Shown: positions 1 to 9,451 of the stretch, one piece after another | How the letters are laid out: each line of letters begins with the position of its first letter | Position numbering within the stretch: the stretch's first letter is position 1 | NCBI GenBank assembly: GCA_018340805.1 | Contig: JACMZG010000008.1 | Span: 30,269,847 to 30,333,846 of the forward strand | Origin: Microvelia longipes | Lineage: Eukaryota > Arthropoda > Insecta > Hemiptera > Veliidae | DNA length: 64,000 nucleotides | Direction of reading: 5' to 3' | Position numbers and translations under genes: made by a program | Notes under the pieces: generated by a model | The model's input: only the letters and a program-made list of their open reading frames with translations | What the model was told of the DNA's origin: nothing | Database searches by the model: none

Positions 1-527
1 ATCATAATTCAAACTTAATTTAATGAAACAAATTACTGTCATTAATTTTTGAGTGGGATAAGAAGAAATGAAACATCTATTGTTATTTCTAATTTCCAAG
101 ACTCAACATTAAAAATCAAATATAAAATGAAATTAACCCAGGAAAAGAAATAAATGTCAAAATTAATCCTTCGATGAATGTTTCTAACATTTAAGTCAGG
201 AAAGTAAGTGATGAAATCATTTAAAAATTTATAATTATGTGATTTGATCCTAAGGTGTCAATAAAATAAAATAAAGTATGAGTTTTATCCATTATAATCA
301 TCATAATGCCAAAAAACAGTTTTTATAATAACCTTAATAACCTGTGTATTAAAAAAATGGAATAACCCTGGATACCTGCTTAAAAAATAAGTTATGCCTC
401 ATAAATAAGAAGCCCACTTATTCTTTTTCAGAAATTAATCTATCTAACAGGATCGTTTCAATACTTATAAGAATGATCGAATACTGCCTTCCTCCATGAT
501 TTTCTCCAGGATACTGTAGGACTGAAT
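1..527. other. AT-rich stretch, no gene seen
   Basis: No coding frame, RNA gene or recognisable repeat of its own is seen. The last ~90 bases resemble the block that precedes the satellite motif near 1,640-1,730, so this is probably the edge of the satellite domain. Confidence 0.4.
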
Positions 528-3270
528 TCAGCACTCTGCCCCCACACACTGACTCTAACCCCCAAAAACTATAACTGAGCTACTAATCACTCAAATACAT
601 TATTGTTTCGTTATATAGCTATGCCGATAAGTTCAATATATAACTAAATTAATTATGTCTCTCGCTCTCGCTACTCAGCTCAGAATCTGCAGACGCATTA
701 GTTAAACTTTTTCATTTATTTAGGTCATGGGTGTTGTTAAAAAGTTTTATTATGGCTTGATTGAATATATTAGAATGTGCTATATCATAAGAAACATCAG
801 TCGTGGTGACAGATGTTATTATGCTAACGTTAGTTATAACGATGGCTGAGGCTAATAATATTGAGCTGAATCTAAGTGATGGGAGAAGTGCCAAATAGTT
901 CGGATTCTGCTCTATTCTCCTTTTTTGCTTTTAGACGTTGTTTGTTTTAGAGTCTCCAGATGGTGTATTTTTGTGTCTTATATAGAGTCGCATTGTTTTT
1001 GGTCGTTAGAGTCCCTAATAGTTGTGTGAGGTTATGAGATCAGCGCTGTCGGCTCTTTGTCGTTAGGTAATCTACTCAGTAAATAAATCAATCAGATACC
1101 ACCCTCGTGTTTATTTTTCTCTTCCAATTTTTTCTTATTTAATTTAAGATGTAGAAATTATTGTATTACTCTCATAATATATACCAACAGCTAGATGTAA
1201 TGTTAGTTGTCCACTTTCAGTTGTTGACAATAATATAAAATAGTACAAATAAACATTTAAATAGAATAAACAAGGACATCATATCATTAGATTGGAAACA
1301 ATCTACTTTCACTAAATAAGTAATTAATAACGTCGTAGGATATTCACATTGAACAAAAAGGGACGATCCTGCTGGTCAAATAAAAGGGAGAACTTAAGAC
1401 AAGTAACTCAAAACAACAAAAACTAAAGAGAGTAAATAAAGAAAAAAGACTAAAAGCAAATACCTTTTCAAGACATGATAGAAATATAAAGATATAAAAA
1501 CATAATAAAAATAAATTGAAGAATAAACTGGTGTTATGATTTTGAATTAAAAATTGATTCTACCCCCGAAAACACGGGAGACTCTAACCCAAACAACACT
1601 GACTCAACCCAAAAACCACTGACTCTAACCCAAAAAACACTGACTCTAACCCATACAAAAGTGGCATCAGCATTCTTCTCCCTGCTGCTTCAGCAATTCC
1701 TCTTGTAGACTGACTTCAGTAACTTCTGGCCCCCATGCACTGACTCTAATAATCAAAACAAAATATTTACCCCCAAAAAAAGTTTAATAATAACACAGAC
1801 AAGCTTATTTATGAAATAGCTATTACGCATAATATAGATAGCTTATAATATGAATATTATTTAAAAAAAGAATATTATTTTTTATTTTGATTTGTTGTAA
1901 AAAATAAACATTAATCGTAAAACAAGTAGGATGTGAATAGCAACAATGAATGAGAAAATAATTATGTTACATAAATGATGACTTAATAGTTATATTTAAT
2001 AAGATCTTGGTTCCCTAAGACCTACCTACCCAATTATCTAACTAACTAAACCTAATTGATTGTGAGCTCTCCCTAACTAAACCTAGTCCCAACTGAGTGT
2101 CCCTATCTATGCAAGCAAAGCCTTGACCACCCTTTCCTACGACTTAACTGATTTTTGTCTTAATTTAAATATAACATTGAACTTAAAAATATATTTATAG
2201 ATTCGAACTCTACAAAGATTTATAAAAACTTGGCTTTATTAAAACCAAAATAAAAAAAACATGGCAAGAATTATTATTATCATGGGTATGTAGGCTGGCT
2301 GTGTTATAAATTAGAAATGATTTACCCCCCTAAAACACTGACTCAACCCATTAAACACTGACTCAACCCGCAAAACCTGTCTCTAACCCCAAAAAAACAC
2401 TGACTCTACCCCCCCCGCAATTACTGTAGCCTATTCAACCCTGCTCCACATCATCCTCAACCTGCTGCCCTCGCTACATCTGCCCCCATACACTGACTCT
2501 AACCACCCCGAAACCAAGACCATGTATTCGATACTTTACTTATACTGGTTATAATTTACTTCATAATTATTTACCATGTCTTTCTAAAAATGGCCAAGTA
2601 TCTTAAATATTTTTAGTATTCTAGTAACATCCATCATGAATGTTAAAAAGAAAAAGAACAAACCATTTGAAGTAAAGAAAAATCTTTCGATAAGCAGAAA
2701 ATAAAACCTGAAGTTTCAGGAATATAACAATAGAGTAGACTAAATAAATAAATTAGTTTTAATAAAATAATTCAAAAGGGATAAAAATAGTGTCTTACAA
2801 AATCACAAGAAAAAAGCAGATTCATGTTGATTAATGTAAAACAGATAGCACAGGAAACATTAAAAGAAGTAACAAGATAAAAATTAAGAGGTTAACATTT
2901 ATCTAATATAAACAGAAATTAAATGAACAAACAGCTTACGTCTGCGAAAGGACTCGTGAAGATTTTAGAAAACAATTTAGAAATCGTTCATATTAATTAT
3001 AATGTTTAATAAAAAGCGATTCTACCCCGCAAACACTGACTCTAACCCACAACACTTGACTCTAACCCGCAAACACTGACTCGAACCCACAAACACTGAC
3101 TTAACCCAAAACACTGATTTTACCCCTCCCCAGCCAGCTCCCGACTGCCACATCATCAACCCGGCTGCCACATCAACAACCCAAGCCAACCCTGCTTGCT
3201 ACATCATCAACCCCGGCTGCACATCAACGACCCGGCTGCCACATCATCAACCCTGCTGCATTCACCCTCT
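528..3270. repeat. Degenerate satellite blocks (cactgactctaaccc motif) in higher-order units
   Basis: Blocks near 528-560, 1,560-1,790, 2,325-2,510 and 3,015-3,125 repeat a 15-18 base motif close to aacactgactctaaccc. The block starts carry a shared lead-in (gattctacccc, near 1,555 and 3,020, weaker at 2,320), and the first three blocks end on a shared closing phrase (tgcccccatacactgactct). The intervals between comparable points are about 690-780 bases, once about 1,190, so the short motif sits inside a longer AT-rich higher-order unit. At 3,130-3,265 a second motif, ctgccacatcatcaaccc, is repeated about five times. Copies differ mainly by single-base gains and losses. I see no coding potential. 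Confidence 0.7.
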
Positions 3271-3935
3271 CAGGTGTAAATATTAAAACAACTCTACATT
3301 ATCATGATAAGGACCTGAATATGAGAGTGATCCCGTTGTTAGATTGAAAAAAGATTCTGAAGAAGTAGAAAGGCCCCTTACCAACGGTCTTGGGTGCAGT
3401 TCATCTCAGTTTTAAAGTGAAGGCTATGCAGTTTTTTTTAATACAAAGGAGAATAAGTCAAAAACTTGTTAGCATAATTAAGAAAATATGATTAAACTAA
3501 CTAAATATTATTATCAGGGCACACTATTCTGATCAACCAAAAAGTTTAAACATTTTCAACAATTTCGTAAACATTTCTTGAATTAAAAAAAGTATCATTA
3601 ATAAACATCGGGTTTAAAATTAAAAATCTTACCCTCTCCCTATAATCAGGTTAATTATATTTTAGATTTTCATTTGTAATCTGAGTTCTTGTTACGAAAA
3701 TTTAGAATATCGACAGATTAAAGTCAAAAGAATAACAAGTTGCCTACAAATAGTACATGAAAAATGTTAAAACTTACATTTGTGATCAAAGACTTTTAAT
3801 TATGATTTTATGTCAGAAGTTCTTTGAGTAATAACTCTGAATATAAATCAGAAGCATTTTAACGTGGAATTGACTACTTGATATTAGTTCTGACTTTTAT
3901 ATTTTATTAATACTAAGAACTACTCACACTCGCAA
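3271..3935. other. AT-rich spacer, nothing recognised
   Basis: No coding frame, RNA gene or clear repeat. It probably serves as the spacer between the two satellite families on either side. Confidence 0.35.
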
Positions 3936-4518
3936 AACCCCGATTCCCAAATATTGGCCATTTCATCAGCCTTCAACAGGCCCCTAACCCCCATTCCGAA
4001 TTTTTGGCAATTTGAGCCGTATATATTCAGCTTCACCGCTCCTAACCCTATTCCCTAATTTTGGCAATTTGAGGCCTTATTACTCAGCTTAGCAGGCCCA
4101 ACCCTGTTCCCTAATTTTTGCAATTTCTGCCATATATTAATCAGCTTCAACAGCCCCCTAAACCCCATAATTCCCTAGCCCATACTTAGGCATAAAATTA
4201 AAATATAAAAAATGATACTTAGAAAAAATAGATGACAGAACTCCGGGGCTAACTGCTCCCACCATGTTTTCCGAATTTCAGCTATGTCTACTGGGTCTTC
4301 CAAAGCTTCAGAGACCCAGCGTCTGAGATAAAATTTAAATATTAATCGCTCAATGAGGCAAAATAACGTTTTGTGTTTGAAAGAATGCCAATAATAAATT
4401 CTTATATAATATCATTTATTAAAAAAACAACTTTAATTTTAGATTTTTCGATTATCTAACCACAAGTTATTTTGCCTGCATCAAGCCGTTTTCTGAAATA
4501 GCAAATATAAAAAAATTT

Positions 4519-4549
<31 letters not shown>

Positions 4550-5240
4550 TATTAGGAATTTTGTCAGCAATAAAATATTCAGCTTTGAAAGCTCCCTTCC
4601 CCCATTCCCTAATTATTGTTTGATTTTTGTAAGCCATATTTCATAAGCGTTCAACAGCCTTAACCCAAAATCCCTAATTATTGCCAATATTAAGCCATAT
4701 TTATCGCTTCAACTGCCCCCTAAACCCAATTTCTCTAATTATTCAATCATTTCAAGCCACAATTATCATCAGCTTCAACAGCCCCTTAAACCAATTCCCT
4801 AATTACTGGCAATTTTAAGCCATATAGCATAGCTGTTCACTGCCCCCTAACCACACCACTTTCTTAGATTAATTTTTTTTTATTGTATGTAATAACACTA
4901 ATAAAACAAAAATGATACTCATAAGATTACAGATTTTGGACTCTTTGTTTCTTAGATGTCTCTTCAACTAATTGTCTCGTCTTCTTTCCAAAGCTTTGAA
5001 GTCATATAAAGAGAAGATTCTTGTCAGGCACCTGAAAGATTAAAAAGAACGATTAATCACTTAGATTGGGGCAAAATACAAGGTGGTTTTTTAAAATGAC
5101 CCCAAAAAATTTACAATTTTTTTTTCAAAATTAAAAAAGAAATGACTATGAAATTTAGTTGGTCATTTACAACCACAGTTATTTTGCCCCATCTGGTGTT
5201 TTTCTTGAAAAAAGCAAAGAAGGCAAAATTTTATTTTTCT
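3936..5240. repeat. Tandemly duplicated ~700-base unit containing a 57-65 base minisatellite
   Basis: Two minisatellite arrays (3,940-4,175 and 4,565-4,860) have a consensus of the form ttccctaattattgg, caattttaagccatat, cagcttcaacagccccctaaccc, with a period of about 50-65 bases. Each array is followed by the same series of landmarks: aatgatact (4,213 and 4,910), ttccaaagctt (4,297 and 4,985), attaatc...gcaaaata (4,341 and 5,052) and ccacaagttattttgcc (4,460 and 5,172). All pairs are offset by 690-712 bases, so the whole unit is duplicated in tandem. A T/A homopolymer run lies at 4,514-4,550. The reading frame from 5,159 falls in the unit and is not treated as a gene. Confidence 0.7.
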
Positions 5241-5453
5241 TCTTAATCCATACAAGTAATTTACAGCGTGGGCCATTTGTAAATTACTTGTACATACTAG
5301 TTTTACTGTGGCCAATAAAAACTACTTTTGAAGAGAAATAAATTTACATAAGAATAACAAATAAGCACTGTTTATAGTAACTCCAAGAGTTATTCTTATA
5401 AAGAATTGGTTCGTAAATAAAAATACAAAAATATAACATGCTGTATTATTATT

Positions 5454-5505
5454 AATTGGTTTTAACAATTTTATTATTTCTAATAAAATTGTTAAAAAAC
5501 CAATT
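5454..5505. repeat. Inverted repeat (hairpin), 4-base loop
   Basis: Arms aattggttttaacaatt... (5,454-5,476) and its complement (5,481-5,505) pair over 14 bases next to a tttc loop. Pairing continues after a two-base bulge. It lies in noncoding DNA and no function is apparent. Confidence 0.7.
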
Positions 5506-6424
5506 CCTAATGTGTGAGGTTTGTGGGGTTAGTAGCATTTGTATTCATCCGTGCACCATGCGTAATATAAGACTTCAATTCAACTATCAAACTTTTATTC
5601 CCTTAGTTAAGGACCTCGGAAATATCAATAATTAAAGCCTTAATTTTTAAAGACCTCGGCGATTTGTTTCAGCAAGCGCCCTTACCTTTAAAATATTTTA
5701 GAACTTAAAATTGATATTTTGCCTTTAAACTATGGAAGGAAATTTGTTTAATGACAAATGAAATTCCTAATTGATAAAAAAGCATAAAAATAATATCGAG
5801 TTATATTCGGATATTATTTGGTTGCTTATTATTCAAATTTTTAGGCTTAAGATTCAGCAAAGGTTTTATAGAAAGTACCTGAAATATGGACCTAAACCCC
5901 CCACCTAAAACTGGGCCAACACACATGTGTTCTGCACATTAAATAAATATCCACCAAATCATCTTCCTAACTAAACCCTACCCGGGAAACCAGTGTATAT
6001 TACCATCGCCATGGTTCAATTTACGGCTCATGTCGATGAAATGTTGGATATATAAGGAGATAAATGAGTCATAACCCTTGAGTCCCTAACCTACCGCCGC
6101 GCCTAACATGAAAAAATTATTTCGGCTTAAAAACAACGGTCTGAATCAAAATACTCCTAAAAAGAAGTGTACGGGTGCCTGATCAGAAGGTTTTTATTAT
6201 GATTATAAAGTATAAGCGGCATTAGAAAAATAACAAAGCATTAAGTTAATAACTTTTTATCAGTTACTGCAGTGAAATTAGACATTTGACTTAAAACCGG
6301 AAACATTCTGAACAAGCCAATGGGTTAGTTTGTTTCATAGATAATGTATAGTGTTTAAAATAAATACAAATAGCCAAAATAGAAAGTGTAGATATTTAAT
6401 TTTTTTTATCTAACTAGTTTAACT
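5506..6424. other. AT-rich sequence, no gene seen
   Basis: No coding frame longer than background and no RNA gene. Part may belong to the retroposed sequence that ends in the poly(A) run at 6,683. Confidence 0.35.
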
Positions 6425-6477
6425 TAGAGTGCCTGTATAATCATGATTATACAGTCAATGATTATACAGGCACTCTA
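6425..6477. repeat. Perfect 20-base inverted repeat overlapping a 22-base palindrome
   Basis: The arms are tagagtgcctgtataatcat at 6,425-6,444 and its exact complement at 6,458-6,477, with a 13-base spacer. The left arm also starts a self-complementary 22-mer at 6,433-6,454, so two alternative cruciform or hairpin forms are possible. Confidence 0.85.
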
Positions 6478-6677
6478 GTTTAACTACAAAATATGAAATT
6501 TTATAAATCACTCTAACTAACTGATCACAAACAGTTAAAAGCTACAAAATTTAAACAGATATCAGCGCTAGCGATGACCACTGCCGACAACAGCCTAGTT
6601 CAAAGACTGTCGTACCAAAACAAACATTTAGAATTCTATTTATATTGTAAAATTTATACTTTTAATAAAGGATATTT

Positions 6678-6730
<53 letters not shown>
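6478..6730 (+). mobile_element. Probable retroposed 3' end with 48-base poly(A) tail
   Basis: An AATAAA hexamer at 6,664-6,669 is followed 14 bases later by 48 uninterrupted A (6,683-6,730). This is the arrangement of a cleaved, polyadenylated transcript copied back into DNA (processed retrocopy, SINE or LINE end). The upstream sequence has no recognisable protein frame, so the source RNA is unknown. Confidence 0.5.
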
Positions 6731-6731
<1 letters not shown>

Positions 6732-7690
6732 AATATGTTACCAAAAATTCATAAAGAGTATGCCTCGGTCGGGGCCTATAGGCAGTTTCAATCACTACGT
6801 CACTCCCCACAGCCCCCACAAAGCGTGACTACAGTATTTATGCTAACATTGTGGTCTAAGTCAGCCCACAATCCCAAACCAGACAAATTCCCGGACAGTG
6901 GACCACCTATAGATAATATCCATTACTACAGTGTGATGTGTTTTATATTTAACGAACCAATTCGGCGTCCTCTTGAAGATCTTGTAGGCCTAGGCAGGGT
7001 CCGATAAAACCAAGACTAAAAGGGTTAGTGTCAATTGGTTAGATCGGAACCCTGATTACTTATCTTTAAAACTGAAACGGCGATCCCACGAAGGAAGCTC
7101 TCCAGCGAAGGTTGACACAGATAAAGCGAAACAGGAGCAAAATCCGATCCTGCAACAAAATAATCTCAATGAATTTTTATAATAAATAACAAAAATTTTA
7201 TAAAGGGTAGGACAAGAGGTTAAAAACTTACTACACTACTCTCTTTAATACCTAAAGATATAAAATAAGTATTTATTGATACTTTAAATAGAATTTCTAT
7301 TCTAAATATAATAAGAACCATTTCAGGCTAAGCAAAGCAAAATTTTTCTTCAACTTTTAAGTTTATAAACTTTATAATAATAGGAATTATAATTACTAAG
7401 TACGAAGATGTACTTAGTATTAGTACTAACAGGTATAGACCTAACAATGATATTAGCATTAATAGTTACAGAAGCAATATTTATGGGAGTTATATTAGTA
7501 ATTTAATATTTGTAGCAGACATGTAAAAAGAATAATAGCAAATGGCAATAAAAATAAAAATATTAAAATGTAAAAAATATCGTACTTATATATGCGATCT
7601 ATTGTTTTATATAATTATGCAAAATTTTTGGATTCTAGTTAAACTTTAAATAAATTTAAAAATTATAATAAATAAAAAATTTTAAACTTA
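6731..7690. other. Mixed-composition sequence, no gene assigned
   Basis: Bases 6,735-7,150 are less AT-rich than the surroundings and hold a 90-codon frame with no family resemblance. This could be transposon-derived. On the minus strand it would fall in the first intron of the putative gene starting at 7,708. Confidence 0.3.
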
Positions 7691-7691
7691 C

Positions 7692-7708
7692 TTTACTTCA
7701 TCGGACAT
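7692..7708 (-). CDS. Possible first coding exon of an unidentified divergent gene
   Basis: Reading the minus strand, an ATG at 7,708 starts Met-Ser-Asp-Glu-Val-Lys-. After 17 coding bases it meets gtaagt, a consensus 5' splice site (first base 7,691). It sits 29 bases downstream of a well-placed initiator. If it were not spliced, the frame would stop after six codons. I found no downstream exon on the minus strand between 7,690 and 1, so the rest of the gene would lie beyond the left edge or in exons too small to see. Short first exons behind TATA promoters are common in insect muscle and cuticle genes, but no family can be named. Confidence 0.35.
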
Positions 7709-7734
7709 TCCGCTCTGCTGAAGGCTGAAGGCCG

Positions 7735-7767
7735 ACTGACGAGTGCCAACCGTGTTTCCCTTTTATA
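7735..7767 (-). promoter_or_regulatory. Putative TATA-Inr core promoter on the minus strand
   Basis: On the minus strand TATAAAAG occupies 7,767-7,760 and the arthropod initiator TCAGT occupies 7,739-7,735. The predicted start (A of TCAGT, 7,737) is 30 bases from the first T of the TATA box, the spacing expected for TFIID. The local sequence is notably less AT-rich than its flanks. It points away from SMC2. Confidence 0.5.
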
Positions 7768-8257
7768 TCCTACACCTCTCTTCGCCATCTTGGATATCCC
7801 AAACCAATATTTATGAAATATTTTATTTAAGATAAATTTATTCATAATTGTTAATTAATTTATTTTTACTATAAGAATTGAATAATTGATAATATTTTTT
7901 AAATTTTAGACCAAAAATAAAAAAAAGTATTGATCTGACTAAAAAGCTGAAATAAGACTAATAAGGATGTATTTTTATTTAATTTACAGAAAATTTAATA
8001 ATCTTAATATATCTTAAAAAACAAAATACTTTTTTATTAATATTATTTTGATTAATGAAGTTAATATAGTTTATATTTAAATTTGTCCGTTTATACCTCG
8101 AGTTAAGTAACCTCCATCTTAAATGAATTGAACAAATAATTAACTAACATATTTGTTTGAAAACAATAATTAATTTATTATATTTAATTATAAGTGTTTT
8201 TTAAATAATTACAATCAATGTTTAATGTGAAATACTTTTTAATAAATTTTCCTTATG
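7768..8257. other. AT-rich intergenic sequence
   Basis: No coding frame or repeat recognised between the putative minus-strand promoter and the foldback element. Confidence 0.35.
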
Positions 8258-8876
8258 GGCATAGATATATTATTACTAGAGAAGCCTTATCCCATGTATT
8301 TTGTAACATCGAAAATATAACCTGAACACATTTGACTAATTATATAATCAAATAAACAGAACAAAATTATTGTAACTTATTCTGTAGAACGTTTAAAATA
8401 CAAACCAAAACACAAAAAAATGTGTGGATGTCGAAAATAATTGATTGATTATAACCTTGATTATAAACTCCCTCTAGGGGGGGGGTCAATCACGTTACAC
8501 AGAGCCCCAAAAATAATGTTTCAAGCCTCTTAACATATTGAAATCATAGAGATATATACTAGAGGGGGCATAGCCTATCTAAATCCATTGAGAGGCCTGA
8601 AACATCGTTATTGGGGCTTGGGGCTCTCAGGGGCTCTGTGTAACCTCATTGAAGCCTCCTTCAAGTGTGAGTTAAGGTTATAAAGAATCAATTGTTTTTG
8701 GCTTTCCACACATTGTTTGTGTTTTGATTTGTATTTTTAACGTTCTTCTATACAAGTTACTGTAAGTTTGTGCTGATTATTTGATTGTATTTTTAGCGAA
8801 GGTGGTCAGGTTACCTTTTCGATGATTCAAAATTCAACCAATAGGGCCTCTCTAGTGATAATATCTCTATGATTGA
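8258..8876. mobile_element. Foldback element with ~250-300-base imperfect inverted arms
   Basis: The left arm (from about 8,258) reads catagatatattattactagag, later aacgtttaaaatacaaacc, then gttacacagagcccc. The right arm carries the complements in reverse order (gggctctgtgtaac near 8,630, ggtttg/tttgatttgtatttttaacg near 8,735, ctctagtgataatatc near 8,850). Arm identity is about 75% by eye. The outer end motif (catagagatat.tactagag) recurs near the centre at 8,548. There is no internal coding frame, so it is non-autonomous. Confidence 0.7.
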
Positions 8877-9283
8877 AATAGACTATGACTTAACCTTAAC
8901 TTAAAACCTTAATCTGATTCGAGTGAATTTAAATTAAATTAAGCTCATGCAAATTTTTTAATTTAAATACCACATACTAAGTGGTAAATTGGACAATTCG
9001 CTGACCAAAGGAGGAAGAGGAACTGGATCCGAAAAATAATTTGGAAATATAAAATCAAGAATGCTTCCAGGTTAAAAAGGTTACAAAGCTCCCTTTGTCA
9101 GACATTTCTTGGTTGGATTGACAAAAGAAAAAACAAGAAGATTGTTGTTTAGGAATGGCGCGATTTTGGTTGTTGATGGAGGGAAGTTGTTTCTCATCTA
9201 TCTGATCCAATGTATTTCTTAATTCCTGAATAGTGTAATTTCATTTTATTTATCTTTAGTTCTTCTTTAATACTTTAATTGAG
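8877..9283 (+). promoter_or_regulatory. SMC2 5' flank / probable 5' UTR
   Basis: No TATA box is evident. A GC box-like aatggcgcgatttt lies at 9,154-9,167 and resembles an E2F half-site, which would suit a cell-cycle gene. A pyrimidine-rich stretch ending in tatctttag (9,251-9,259) could be the 3' splice site of a 5' UTR intron, 25 bases before the ATG. Both points are inference. Confidence 0.3.
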
Positions 9284-9451
9284 ATGCATATTAAAAAGTT
9301 AATTATTGATGGGTTCAAGTCTTACGGAACGCGGACTGAGGTGAAAGATTTTGACCGAGAATTCAACGCTATCACAGGTCTTAATGGGACTGGCAAGTCT
9401 AATATTTTAGATTCTATCTGCTTTGTTTTAGGAATATCTAATTTAACAAAC
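9284..9451 (+). CDS. SMC2: SMC2 exon 1 (aa 1-56)
   Basis: Encodes [15 protein letters not shown] and the Walker A loop GLNGTGKSN. The third loop residue is Thr36, where most SMC2 proteins have Ser. Donor gtaagt follows Asn56, phase 0. Confidence 0.95.

Noticed and set aside
712..894. Minus-strand 60-codon frame as exon of the putative 7,708 gene
   Set aside because: Composition resembles AT-rich background; no acceptor with matching phase and no family resemblance.
528..3125. Telomeric repeat (ctaaccc)
   Set aside because: The hexamer is part of a 15-18-base motif, not an array of TTAGG or TTAGGG.
3936..4860. CRISPR-like array
   Set aside because: Units are tandem and degenerate with no unique spacers, in a eukaryotic context.
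5159..5341. 60-codon gene
   Set aside because: Part of the duplicated ~700-base repeat unit; frame absent from the other copy.
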